Positions 25,450 to 34,057 of a stretch of DNA of 64,000 nucleotides are shown piece by piece (position 1 is the stretch's first letter; each line of letters opens with the position of its first letter). This DNA is from Bradyrhizobium sp. cir1 (GTDB lineage: Bacteria > Pseudomonadota > Alphaproteobacteria > Rhizobiales > Xanthobacteraceae), in NCBI RefSeq assembly GCF_014198245.1, contig NZ_JACIHE010000008.1:124001-188000 (forward strand), read 5' to 3'. Position numbers and translations under genes: made by a program. The notes below the pieces were generated by a model, which saw nothing but the letters and a program-made list of their open reading frames with translations, searched no databases and was not told where the DNA came from.

Positions 25450-26657
25450 ACACTCGGAATGCAAACGATCACGAGCAAGCAGTTCCGCCGGAGACACAAG
25501 GGCAGCTGTCCGAAAGCTTCCGCTTGCGAGCAGAGCATCCGCACGTGACGCGGCTGTCACGGAAGATCTTGGCCGGCGGGAGCGCGGTTGTCCTGTTTGT
25601 CATCGGCGGAGCGGTGCTGTGGTCACTGCAGACCAGTCGCTCCCGTAATCAGGCGGCCGATGAGCTTTACAGTACCGATCATCACAATGTTGCTGACGGC
25701 ATTACGACGCTGCCGAAGGACTATGCTGGCGTTCCGCGCCAAGCAGTCCCGCAGCTTGGTCCGCCGCTCCCCGGGGACCTCGGTCGACCGATCCTTGCCG
25801 CTCAAGGCCAGTTGCCCACGATCGGCGCGAACCCGGACCAGCAGCGGCGGGACCAGGAGACCGAAGCAGCCCGCATCAGCCATTTGTTCGCTGCGACCAG
25901 AGTAGGAGAAGTACGCTCTTCCGCGGCTGCGGCCGTCGGAAGCGACCGCGGCGTGCCAACGAACACAGCCAACACTGGCGACGACGGCTTTGCCCAAAAC
26001 GGTCAGGACCGTAAGCTGGCCTTCGTAAACGCTTCTGTGGATCGTCGCACTGTTAGCCCTGACCGCGTCGCTAGGCCGGCTTCTCCATATATCGTGCAGG
26101 CTGGGACGGTCATTCCGGGAGCTCTGATCACAGGGATTAGATCGGATCTTCCAGGCCAAATCACCGCGCAGGTCACGGAAAACGTATACGACACGCCCAC
26201 CGGTCGGTTCTTGTTGGTGCCGCAGGGGGCGCGCCTGATTGGGCTCTACGACAGCCAAATCAGTTTCGGCCAATCCCGCGTCCTGCTCGTCTGGACCCGA
26301 CTGATCATGCCGAGTGGACGGTCCATCGTTCTCGAGCGGCAGCCTGGCAAGGACACCGCAGGATATGCAGGCCTCGAAGACCAGGTCGACAATCACTGGG
26401 GCGAACTCTTCAAGGCTGCGGCGCTATCGACGTTTCTGGCGATCGGGACCGAACTGGGTGCCGGCTCGGACTCCAACAGCAACGATAGCGCAATCATCCA
26501 GGCATTGCGAACCGGCGGCTCGGACTCACTAAACCAGACCGGGCAGCAGGTCGTTCGCCGCAGTCTCAGTATCCAGCCTACTTTGACCGTGCGACCGGGC
26601 TTCCCGGTTCGTGTTCTTGTCAACCATGACCTCATACTTACGCCCTACAGAGGCTGA
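25446..26657 (+). CDS. trbI: TrbI, VirB10-like channel protein
   Basis: ATG 25446 overlaps the trbG stop and gives 403 residues. One membrane helix near residues 38-58 is followed by a proline-rich periplasmic linker. The VirB10 domain then has IVQAGTVIPGALITGIRSDLPGQ, VYDTPTGRFLLVPQGARLIG and the final PGFPVRVLVNHDLIL. TrbI spans from the inner to the outer membrane and gates the channel in response to ATPases. Length is normal. Confidence 0.94.
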   Translation: MNTRNANDHEQAVPPETQGQLSESFRLRAEHPHVTRLSRKILAGGSAVVLFVIGGAVLWSLQTSRSRNQAADELYSTDHHNVADGITTLPKDYAGVPRQAVPQLGPPLPGDLGRPILAAQGQLPTIGANPDQQRRDQETEAARISHLFAATRVGEVRSSAAAAVGSDRGVPTNTANTGDDGFAQNGQDRKLAFVNASVDRRTVSPDRVARPASPYIVQAGTVIPGALITGIRSDLPGQITAQVTENVYDTPTGRFLLVPQGARLIGLYDSQISFGQSRVLLVWTRLIMPSGRSIVLERQPGKDTAGYAGLEDQVDNHWGELFKAAALSTFLAIGTELGAGSDSNSNDSAIIQALRTGGSDSLNQTGQQVVRRSLSIQPTLTVRPGFPVRVLVNHDLILTPYRG

Positions 26658-26661
26658 CAAC

Positions 26662-26904
26662 ATGCCAAGACTCAAAATAGGAGAGCTTCCAGACGACAAG
26701 CCGGTCAAAGTGAGTACGGAGCTGCCTGCGGCCGTGCATCGTGATCTCATTGCATATGCAGAAGCGCTTAAGCGTCAGGGTGGTCAAGTGGTCGATCCGA
26801 CTAAACTCATCGCTCCCATGTTGGCGCGCTTTATGGCCACGGATCGAGGATTCTCTAAACTAAAACGTGAAGGCCACGTTCCGGCCGCTGACGAAGGACA
26901 GTGA
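26662..26904 (+). CDS. DUF2274 family protein
   Basis: ATG 26662, four bases after the trbI stop, gives 80 residues. The sequence LKIGELPDDKPVKVSTELPAAVHRDLIAYAEAL is the DUF2274 signature and resembles a ribbon-helix-helix strand-helix start. This family is the usual last gene of trb operons in alphaproteobacterial ICEs. A DNA-binding or regulatory role is suspected from the fold; no function is established. Confidence 0.88.
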   Translation: MPRLKIGELPDDKPVKVSTELPAAVHRDLIAYAEALKRQGGQVVDPTKLIAPMLARFMATDRGFSKLKREGHVPAADEGQ

Positions 26905-27080
26905 CGCTCAAGGTTTTTCGGGGCTGTTGGTCGACGTTAAATAGTTGCGTGGATCAAACCCAGACGCTGCTGAGTTGGCGCTTAGAGCTGACAAATCGTG
27001 TCGGAAAGTGTGTTCCCGCGTCTGCCCGAAACCAGGTTTTCTCGATTTTTGACGCGAGAGCGCTGGGGGGCGACGTGCGG

Positions 27081-27989
27081 TTATTTGGTCACCTTCAGGC
27101 GCGTTACACTGCTTCGGCCATCGACGCTGACAGGCACGTCACCCTCGATCGTGGCCCGACGTACGACGCGATGCTGGTCTCCGTAATCGTTGACCGCGTA
27201 ATGCTGTGTTGCGCGGTTATCCCATATCGCAATATCGCCCTCTAACCAGTTCCAGCGCACAGTGTTTTCGGGCGCTGTGATGTGAGACTGGAGCAGGTCG
27301 AACAGCTTTTGTCCGTCGTATTTGGGAACCCCAACAAAGTGCTTCACCAAGGCGCCGAGCACTAGCGCCCGCTCGCCTGTTTCGGGATGGATGCGTACGA
27401 CGGGATGCTCGGTCTCAAAAACCGTTCTGGTGAACACCTCGTCAAAGTGTTTCTTGTCGACCTCGCGGACACGCGCGATCCCGGCGTAATCGAAGACGTT
27501 GCTGTGAACGGCCCATAGGGCCTCGGCAAGCCGTTGTAGCGGCGGCGGCAAACCAAGATAAGCGGCAGCTGTGTTCGACCACACGGTGTCGCCTCCGAAC
27601 GTTGGCATTACAACAGCCCGCAGGACCAAAATCTTAGGATATGCGTCGGCGAAGGTTCCATCCGCATGCCAAACGTCAGCCCGACCACCGCCGCGAGTGG
27701 AGTTGAGTTCGAGAAGCGACGCCGTGCCCTTAGTAGCACCGAGCATCGGATGTGGCACTAGCTTTCCGAGACGAGCGGCAAAGCGCTCCTGCTCGGCGTC
27801 ATTGAGATGTCCTTGATTGCGGAAGAAGATCACCTTGTGCTCGAGCAATAAGCTGTTGATCGCGGCGATCGCGTGATCCGGTAGATCGCCTGATAGCTTG
27901 ATATTTTTGAGTTCGGCGCCAATGCGCGCTGCACGTTTCACGACATCGGTGCTCGGAATCACACCACCGATCAAAGCGTTTGCACTCAT
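27081..27989 (-). CDS. TauD/TfdA-family alpha-ketoglutarate-dependent dioxygenase
   Basis: ATG 27989 with GGAG nine bases upstream gives 302 residues; a longer frame reaches 28166 but is not family-like. The Fe(II) site is visible as WHADGTF (His and Asp) with the distal His in HRVVRRATIEGD, and the 2-oxoglutarate-binding Arg region follows. The opening of the core (ALNKIKLSGDLPD-like, EHKVIFFRNQGHL) is standard for TauD/TfdA/AtsK proteins. These enzymes hydroxylate taurine, alkyl sulfates or phenoxyacetates to release the acid group; the substrate here cannot be told. It is convergent with the trb operon and marks the start of accessory cargo. Confidence 0.88.
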   Translation of the reverse strand: MSANALIGGVIPSTDVVKRAARIGAELKNIKLSGDLPDHAIAAINSLLLEHKVIFFRNQGHLNDAEQERFAARLGKLVPHPMLGATKGTASLLELNSTRGGGRADVWHADGTFADAYPKILVLRAVVMPTFGGDTVWSNTAAAYLGLPPPLQRLAEALWAVHSNVFDYAGIARVREVDKKHFDEVFTRTVFETEHPVVRIHPETGERALVLGALVKHFVGVPKYDGQKLFDLLQSHITAPENTVRWNWLEGDIAIWDNRATQHYAVNDYGDQHRVVRRATIEGDVPVSVDGRSSVTRLKVTK

Positions 27990-28378
27990 CTTGATTCTCC
28001 AAGCCCTTGCAGTTCGTCCTCGCCCCTTGGAGCGAATGATCTTCAGCAAGCATCGTGCCAAGCGAAAGACAAACATGTACTCGACAATGGGCAGTGAACG
28101 TCTGGATCGATTTGTTTTAAGCAATGGCCATCCCAGGCGGCGCCGGGAAAGCCACAAAAGTCTCAACGCTTACTATGCGCGTTGTACTGGACCTGACACG
28201 AGATTGTGCCTCTGTCAGAAGAGGGACAAGTGTCTGCACAGTGTGGCAAGCCCGAGCTGACTGTTCCGCTCGTGAATTTCGCGAGATAGTTGATAGCGCG
28301 ACCGCTTGACTCTGTGAGAGCGATGTAAGATCGCTCTATGTCGAGCGGCGCTGTTGGCGGGTCATGCACATTATCGTC
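27990..28378. other. Intergenic region between the dioxygenase and PaiB-like genes
   Basis: These 389 bases hold no recognisable gene. An inverted repeat AGAGCGAT-GTAAG-ATCGCTCT (28317-28337, 8-bp stem) lies 42 bases beyond the PaiB-like stop codon. It could be a weak terminator for that gene, though no U-run follows. The dioxygenase promoter should lie between about 28000 and 28300. Confidence 0.45.
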
Positions 28379-29008
28379 TCAGTCCTGAACCAAAATAAGA
28401 GCTGCAACTTCCTGGTCCCGTGTCAGTTTGCTCGCCGCTAGGCCGGTGGCGATACCAATGCGATCAGGCGCGGGGCGGTTTTGGCTCATCTTGCGTTTGC
28501 CTTCGACCATGGTGATCGGGATGCGCACGCCGACGATTTCACGCAACTGGGCGGCGATGAAATCCGCGGGAGCATCGCTGACGGCCCAGGGCGTCGCACG
28601 TGACGTCTCATGGATATTCGTCAGACGCGTCACAATCTCAAGCAGGCGAGTGGGATCCTCGAAGAACTCAATCGGGCCATGGGCGTGGACCGCGATGTAA
28701 TTCCATGTCGGCACCACATGTTCAGCTTGTCGCTTGCTGGGAAACCAGGATGGCGTCACATAAGCCTCTGCGCCAGTAAAGATCGCCAGAGCTTCTCCGA
28801 TCGGGGCCGTGCGCCATTGCGGATTGCCCTTCGCCAGGTGCCCGTACAGCGCACCGTGTTCACCTTCGCTCTCATCGAGGAAGAGCGGAAGAGGCGTCGC
28901 AAGTGGTCCATCTGATGTCGCTGTGACCAGGTTGGCCAATCGGGCGCTGCGGATTGTTGCTCGAATGTTCTCGATGTCGTCGTCTCGAAAGTGGAGTGGT
29001 ATGTACAT
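28379..29008 (-). CDS. PaiB-like FMN-binding negative transcriptional regulator
   Basis: ATG 29008 (MYIPLHFRDDD) gives 209 residues, close to the family length of about 205. The split beta-barrel FMN-binding motifs are clear: LATPLPLFLDE, GHLAKGNPQWR, AIFTGAEAYVTPSWFPSK and VPTWNYIAVHAHG. B. subtilis PaiB represses protease and sporulation genes; other members may be pyridoxamine-oxidase-like flavoproteins. The gene shares direction with the dioxygenase 390 bases away but is probably transcribed separately. Confidence 0.9.
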   Translation of the reverse strand: MYIPLHFRDDDIENIRATIRSARLANLVTATSDGPLATPLPLFLDESEGEHGALYGHLAKGNPQWRTAPIGEALAIFTGAEAYVTPSWFPSKRQAEHVVPTWNYIAVHAHGPIEFFEDPTRLLEIVTRLTNIHETSRATPWAVSDAPADFIAAQLREIVGVRIPITMVEGKRKMSQNRPAPDRIGIATGLAASKLTRDQEVAALILVQD

Positions 29009-29219
29009 GAAGGCTCTCCGCTGGTGGTCATCGAGATAAACCCAAGTCAACAGGCTAGAAAACTGCCAGTTTCAGTCGTTCGCGTAGAGGTTCTCCGTTT
29101 CCTCTTCTGACGTGACGATTTCGGAGTTATCTGGGACCCGGCACTTTCACTCAGCCGGTCCAATCCGTCGAACTGCTGCTGGGTTGGTGTTTCCGTAGCT
29201 ATTCTCCTGCGGACGGAGC

Positions 29220-29580
29220 CAGGCGTTCATGGACTTTTAAAGATCTCACCCTGGAGTCGTCTGTATGAGGCGACCCGGCAGCTCTCTTCCGACGCGCACC
29301 GAGTCGCGTTTGGCGAATTAGTCCTTGATCTCGGCAAGATCGGACGCCTCAAAAGCCGTCTTCATCGTTTCGATGAACTGGGCCGATGGGTAAAGGTCGG
29401 AGGTGATCGCGACGAACCCATCATTAAAACACCAAGCTTCCCGTCTACTTAGTGGTCGCCCTCGCCGTGGGCAATCGGCCGAGGAGATTGTCGACGATTT
29501 TCCATCGCTGACGCGCGATCAGGTTGAGGCCGCGATCAAATACGCCAAGCCGTATCCCAACCGAGAGTGCCTATCCCCCT
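29220..29580 (+). pseudogene. Decayed DUF433 antitoxin-like gene
   Basis: Fragments in different frames make up one family: LTLESSVYEATRQLSSDAHRVAFGELVLDLGKI (from ~29230) resembles the N-terminal half of long DUF433 proteins. SAEEIVDDFPSLTRDQVEAAIKYAKPYPNR (~29470-29560) is the typical DUF433 end. Stops and shifts separate them, and the GxPxIRGTRxP core between is degraded. DUF433 proteins often are antitoxins of VapC-like toxins; no toxin gene is visible next to it. Coordinates are approximate. Confidence 0.6.
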
Positions 29581-29639
29581 GAATCTGAATCGGGCGCTGG
29601 CATACTAGCGGACCTTGGGTTGGATGACGAAGCCGAGGC

Positions 29640-30075
29640 CGGCGAGGTTGCGCCGCGCCGGATTCTGTCGCCGCGTATTTGATCGACGAGAACGTGCTTC
29701 GCGAGTTTGACGCACGTGGCAACGCGAACGTGCGCAAGTGACTTGCAACACGCTCCTGGATCAAAGCACGCTCATACTGCGCGAGCGCGCTGCAGCTGGA
29801 ACATGAATTCGCCCGAGCGCGCTGTGGGTCCAGGTTCTCGGTCACGAAACGGAACGCCACCCGATGTCCTTGAGCGAGGTCACGATCGCGAGCAGGTGCG
29901 GCAGCGAGCGAACGCGCCAGGCCGGTGCGGTGATCCTTCGTACCCGAGGCGTGATCCTCGAACAGGTGACGCGGATCAACGCCGTCGTACTTGTAGTGCA
30001 CCGCGCTGCAAGTCCGTGTTCTGTCGGTCGGGGTCCGGCGACACGCGCATGTAGCCAACCAACATAGGCGGATAC
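29640..30075 (-). pseudogene. Decayed serine recombinase (resolvase/invertase family)
   Basis: The minus strand retains pieces of a Tn3-resolvase-like protein: YDGVDPRHLFEDHASGTKDHRTGLARSL (from ~30005 downward), then VAFRFVTENLD and ALAQYERALIQERV. These match resolvase residues ~30-130, but the catalytic Ser region, the linker and the C-terminal helix-turn-helix are scrambled by frameshifts. No terminal repeats of a transposon were identified. It is debris from an earlier mobile element between the trb operon and the gibberellin genes. Confidence 0.65.
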
Positions 30076-30327
30076 CCATCGGAAATAGGTTTCTGTATGG
30101 TAGCCCGTGGCGACAGAGTTTTCCGCGTATCACCAGGCATCTAGCTTAGGGCGCTACTACAAGATTCGGTAGATAGCTAAAGCCAACTTGAGGCCCTAGG
30201 ATTCGGTCGCTTTCCCCGCCGATCATCATCGACGAACAGAAGTGAACGCAAGCGCACGTGAAGCTGGTGACCGCAGCGCCTGCGGGCACCTTCCGCCCTT
30301 CCGTCGCTTAAAGAGTGAAGTGCCACC

Positions 30328-31530
30328 GTGTCCGAACAACCCCTGCCGATGCTGCCGATGTGGCGCGTCGATCACATTGAGCCCTCGCCCGAGATGTTGG
30401 CGCTACGCGCCAATGGTCCGATCCACCGCGTGCGTTTCCCGTCCGGGCACGAAGGCTGGTGGGTGACAGGCTACGACGAGGCCAAGGCGGCGCTGGCCGA
30501 CGCGGCGTTCCGGCCGGCGGGAATGCCGCCGGCGGCGTTCACCCCGGATTCGGTGATTCTTGGTTCGCCGGGGTGGCTGGTCTCGCACGAGGGGAGTGAG
30601 CATGTCCGGTTACGCACGCTCGTGGCGCCGGCCTTCAGCAGTCGCAGGGTGAAGCTGCTGGCGCCGCATGTCGAGGCGATCGCTGCGCAGTTGTTCGAGA
30701 ACCTGGCGGCCCAGCGCCAGCCCGCCGACTTGCGGCGCCACCTCTCGTTTCCGCTTCCGGCCATGGTCATCAGCGCCCTGATGGGCGTGCTCTACGAGGA
30801 TCACGCCTTTTTTGCTCGGCTGTCCGACGAGGTGATGACGCACCAGCATGAAAGCGGCCCGCGCAGCGCGTCGCGCTTGGCCTGGGAAGAACTGCGCGCC
30901 TACATTCGCGACAAGATGCGGGACAAGCGCCAGGATCCGGGCGACAACCTGCTGACGGATCTGCTCGCGGCGGTCGACCAGGCCAAGGCGACCGAGGAGG
31001 AAGCGATCGGCCTGGCGGCGGGCATGCTGGTGGCGGGGCACGAGAGCACCGTCGCACAGATCGAATGCGGCCTGCTGGCCATGTTCCGCCATCCGCAACA
31101 GCGCGAACGCCTGGTCGGCGATCCATCCCTGGTGGACAAGGCGGTGGAGGAAATCCTCCGCATGTACCCGCCGGGCGCGGGCTGGGACGGCATCATGCGC
31201 TATCCGAGGACCGACGTGACCATCGCGGGCGTGCATATTCCCGCGGAGAGCAAGGTGCTGGTCGGCCTTCCGGCAACGTCGTTTGATCCGCGCCATTTCG
31301 ACGAGCCGGAAATCTTCGACATCGGACGCCAGGAAAAGCCGCACCTGGCGTTCTCCTACGGGCCGCACTCCTGTATCGGCGGGGAGCTGGCCAGGCTGGA
31401 ACTCAAGGCGGTGTTCGGTTCGATCTTCCAGCGCTTTCCGGCACTGCGCCTGGCCGTCGCGCCCGAACAATTGAAGTTGCGCAAGGAGATCATCACTGGC
31501 GGGTTCGAGGAGTTCCCGGTTTTCTGGTGA
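30328..31530 (+). CDS. cyp112: CYP112, cytochrome P450 of gibberellin biosynthesis (GA20-oxidase activity)
   Basis: GTG 30328 gives a 400-residue soluble P450. The I-helix motif is AGHEST, the ExxR helix is EEILR, and the heme Cys lies in FSYGPHSCIGG near residue 348. The sequence is very close to rhizobial CYP112 as I remember it (MSEQPLP..LPMWRVDHIEPSPEML). In characterised rhizobial operons CYP112 oxidises GA12 in steps via GA15 and GA24 to GA9. It is the first gene of the operon; no cyp115, which would follow it in the pathway, is seen upstream. The surrounding DNA becomes clearly more GC-rich from here. Confidence 0.92.
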   Translation: MSEQPLPMLPMWRVDHIEPSPEMLALRANGPIHRVRFPSGHEGWWVTGYDEAKAALADAAFRPAGMPPAAFTPDSVILGSPGWLVSHEGSEHVRLRTLVAPAFSSRRVKLLAPHVEAIAAQLFENLAAQRQPADLRRHLSFPLPAMVISALMGVLYEDHAFFARLSDEVMTHQHESGPRSASRLAWEELRAYIRDKMRDKRQDPGDNLLTDLLAAVDQAKATEEEAIGLAAGMLVAGHESTVAQIECGLLAMFRHPQQRERLVGDPSLVDKAVEEILRMYPPGAGWDGIMRYPRTDVTIAGVHIPAESKVLVGLPATSFDPRHFDEPEIFDIGRQEKPHLAFSYGPHSCIGGELARLELKAVFGSIFQRFPALRLAVAPEQLKLRKEIITGGFEEFPVFW

Positions 31531-31625
31531 TGTGCGGACGCCGCTGGGGGACGCGATCGTGTCCGCGGTTTGCCGGCCCACGTGCCGGTGCACCGGTCAG
31601 ATCAGCCAGCCAACAGGTAACGAAG

Positions 31626-32915
31626 ATGGACGTGCAAGAAACCACGGCAGCATGCCGGGACGCCTTTGCCGAACTGGCGTCGCCGGCGTGGATCCACGAC
31701 CCGTATCCGTTCATGCGGTGGTTGCGCGAGCACGACCCGGTGCATCGCGCGGCGTCGGGCCTCTTTCTGTTGAGCCGCCACGCCGACATCTACTGGGCCC
31801 TCAAGGCCACGGGCGATACGCTGCGGGGACCGGCGCCGGGGGAACTGGCGCGCTATTTCCCGCATGCGGCGACCAGCGTGTCGCTCGATCTGCTGGCCTC
31901 CACGCTAGCGATGAAGGACCCACCGACGCATACGCGTCTGCGCCGGCTGATCTCGCGCGATTTCACCATGCGCCAGATCGACAACCTGCGGCCAAGCATC
32001 GCGCGCATCGTCGAAGCGCGGCTGGACCGCATGGCGCCTGCGCTGGAGCTCGGGGAGGCTGTGGACCTGCATCGGGAATTCGCGCTGGCCTTGCCCATGC
32101 TGGTCTTCGCCGAACTGTTTGGCATGCCCCACGACGACATATTCGGGCTCGCCGCCGGCATCGGCGCCATTCTGGAAGGCCTGAGCCCGCACGCCAGCGA
32201 TCCCAGGCTCGCCGCGGCGGACGCGGCCAGTGCCAGAGTGAAGGCCTACTTCGGCGGTCTCATACAGCGCAAGCGCACTGATCCCTGCCACGACATCGTG
32301 TCGATGCTGGTCGGCGCACACGACGATGATGCCGACATGCTGTCAGATGCGGAGTTGATCAGCATGTTGTGGGGCATGCTGCTGGGTGGCTTCGCCACCA
32401 CTGCTGCGACCATCGACCATGCGGTCCTGGCGATGCTGGCCTATCCCGAACAGCGGCACTGGCTGCAGGGAGACGCCATAGGGGTGAAGGCATTCGTCGA
32501 AGAAGTCCTGCGCTGCGACGCGCCCGCCATGTTCAGCTCCATTCCGCGTATCGCCCAGAGCGACATCGAACTGGGCGACGTGGTGATCCCGAAGAACGCG
32601 GACGTGCGCGTGCTGATCGCGTCTGGCAATCGCGACCCTGACGCCTTCGCCGATCCCGACCGCTTCGATCCCGCGCGGTTCTACGGCACCAGTCCCGGCA
32701 TGTCGACCGACGGGAAGATCATGCTGAGCTTCGGCCACGGCATCCACTTCTGCCTCGGTGCGCAACTGGCAAGGGTGCAGTTGGCCGAAAGTTTGCCGCG
32801 GATTCAGGCGCGCTTCCCCACGCTGGCATTGGCCGAGCTGCCGACCCGGGAGCCCTCCGCGTTCCTTAGGACGTTCCGCGCGCTGCCGGTGCGGCTGCGT
32901 GCGCACGGGGGCTGA
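31626..32915 (+). CDS. cyp114: CYP114, cytochrome P450 (ent-kaurenoic acid oxidation and B-ring contraction)
   Basis: ATG 31626 (MDVQETTAACRDAF) gives 429 residues; the frame is open back to the cyp112 stop but that part is not family-like. The heme loop is FGHGIHFCLGAQ (Cys near residue 376) and the ExxR helix is EEVLR. The I-helix reads GGFATT, with Ala where most P450s have an acidic residue. In rhizobia CYP114 converts ent-kaurenoic acid to GA12-aldehyde and depends on the neighbouring ferredoxin. The ferredoxin start lies two bases after its stop. Confidence 0.92.
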   Translation: MDVQETTAACRDAFAELASPAWIHDPYPFMRWLREHDPVHRAASGLFLLSRHADIYWALKATGDTLRGPAPGELARYFPHAATSVSLDLLASTLAMKDPPTHTRLRRLISRDFTMRQIDNLRPSIARIVEARLDRMAPALELGEAVDLHREFALALPMLVFAELFGMPHDDIFGLAAGIGAILEGLSPHASDPRLAAADAASARVKAYFGGLIQRKRTDPCHDIVSMLVGAHDDDADMLSDAELISMLWGMLLGGFATTAATIDHAVLAMLAYPEQRHWLQGDAIGVKAFVEEVLRCDAPAMFSSIPRIAQSDIELGDVVIPKNADVRVLIASGNRDPDAFADPDRFDPARFYGTSPGMSTDGKIMLSFGHGIHFCLGAQLARVQLAESLPRIQARFPTLALAELPTREPSAFLRTFRALPVRLRAHGG

Positions 32916-32916
32916 G

Positions 32917-33225
32917 ATGCGCGTCGTGGTCGACCAGGATCTGTGCGGAACCAGCGGACAGTGCGCGCTGACGCTACCGGGTACTTTTCGCCAGCGCGAA
33001 CCGGACGGCGTGGCCGAACTGTGCGAGGCGACAATCCCGCAGGCGCTGCACGCCGCCGTGCGGCTCGCAGCCAGCCAGTGCCCGGTCGCGGCCATTCGGG
33101 TCATCAGAAGCGAAGCTGGCGGTGACGAGCGCGCCAGCGCCGACAGTGCGCCTTCTCCGGCGGAGGCGGAGCGGCATGCCGCGAGAGACCAACGCAATCC
33201 GGGAGGACGCCATGGGACGGTTTGA
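32917..33225 (+). CDS. [3Fe-4S]-type ferredoxin of the gibberellin operon
   Basis: ATG 32917, one base after the cyp114 stop, gives 102 residues. Cys10, Cys16 and Cys55-Pro56 (CGTSGQC and QCP) make the C-x5-C-xn-CP pattern of P450-partner ferredoxins that carry a [3Fe-4S] cluster. The first 65 residues are the normal ferredoxin; the Ala/Glu/Arg-rich tail may be non-functional read-on sequence that overlaps the sdr start by 14 bases. It would pass electrons to CYP114 and probably to the other P450s; no ferredoxin reductase gene is in the operon. Confidence 0.9.
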   Translation: MRVVVDQDLCGTSGQCALTLPGTFRQREPDGVAELCEATIPQALHAAVRLAASQCPVAAIRVIRSEAGGDERASADSAPSPAEAERHAARDQRNPGGRHGTV

Positions 33226-34057
33226 AGGCAAGGTGGCCGTGGTGACCGGCGCCGGCGCCGGGATCGGCAAGGCATGCGCCCTCGCCATCGCGCGCGAGGG
33301 CGGCAGAGTGGTGGTCGCCGACATCGATGGCTCGGCGGCCATGGCGTGTACCGCGCAAATCGCGGCCGAGGCGGGCCACGCGCTGGCTCTGGCTATCGAC
33401 ATCGCCGAGGCGCAGGCTGTGGCAGCGCTGTTCGATACGGCGGAGCGGCACTTCAGTGCGGTCGATCTCCTGGTGAACAACGCGGGCGCCATGCATCTGA
33501 CTCCGCGCGACCGCGCGATCCTCGACCTGGACCTGGCGGTCTGGGATGAGACCATGGCAACCAATCTGCGCGGCACATTGCTCTGCTGCCGGCAGGCCAT
33601 CCCAGGGATGATCGCCCGCGGCGGTGGCGCGATCGTCAACATGTCGTCGTGCCAGGGGCTCAGCGGTGACACCGCGCTGACGTCCTACGCCGCATCGAAG
33701 GCGGCGATGAACATGCTATCGGCCTCGCTCGCCACCCAGTACGGTCATGCGCAGATCCGCTGCAACGCGGTTGCGCCAGGTCTCATCATGACCGAGCGTC
33801 TCCTGGCCAAGCTGGATGAGTACATGCAACGGCATCTGCGCCGGCACCAGCTCCTGCCGCGCGTCGGCCGCCCCGAGGACGTGGCCGCGCTGGTGGCTTT
33901 CCTGCTCTCCGACGATGCTGCGTTCATCACCGGCCAAGTAGTGTGCATTGACGGCGGCATGCTGGCGCATGTGCCGACGTACGCCGACGGTGGGAACAGC
34001 CGCGCCGCGCGGCCTTCCGGCGAGTCCGCCGAAGCGGCTGCGTCGCCGCGCTGCTGA
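33212..34057 (+). CDS. Short-chain dehydrogenase/reductase of gibberellin biosynthesis
   Basis: ATG 33212 is well placed behind GGGAGG and gives 281 residues; ATG 33176 is an alternative. The NAD(P) motif TGAGAGIGKA (residues ~11-20), NNAG, the catalytic Ser in NMSSCQG and YAASK (Tyr ~159) are all present. In rhizobial operons this enzyme oxidises GA12-aldehyde to GA12. The C-terminal ~25 residues are a low-complexity extension. It overlaps the ferredoxin gene at its start and cyp117 at its stop (TGATG), so translation is probably coupled. Confidence 0.92.
   Translation: MGRFEGKVAVVTGAGAGIGKACALAIAREGGRVVVADIDGSAAMACTAQIAAEAGHALALAIDIAEAQAVAALFDTAERHFSAVDLLVNNAGAMHLTPRDRAILDLDLAVWDETMATNLRGTLLCCRQAIPGMIARGGGAIVNMSSCQGLSGDTALTSYAASKAAMNMLSASLATQYGHAQIRCNAVAPGLIMTERLLAKLDEYMQRHLRRHQLLPRVGRPEDVAALVAFLLSDDAAFITGQVVCIDGGMLAHVPTYADGGNSRAARPSGESAEAAASPRC

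Noticed and set aside
30076..30327. NifA or sigma-54 promoter, or nod box, upstream of cyp112
   Set aside because: TGT and ACA half-sites are present (30093-30114) but spaced 16 bases instead of 10, the TGGC element lacks a properly spaced GC, and no nod-box-like repeats were found.
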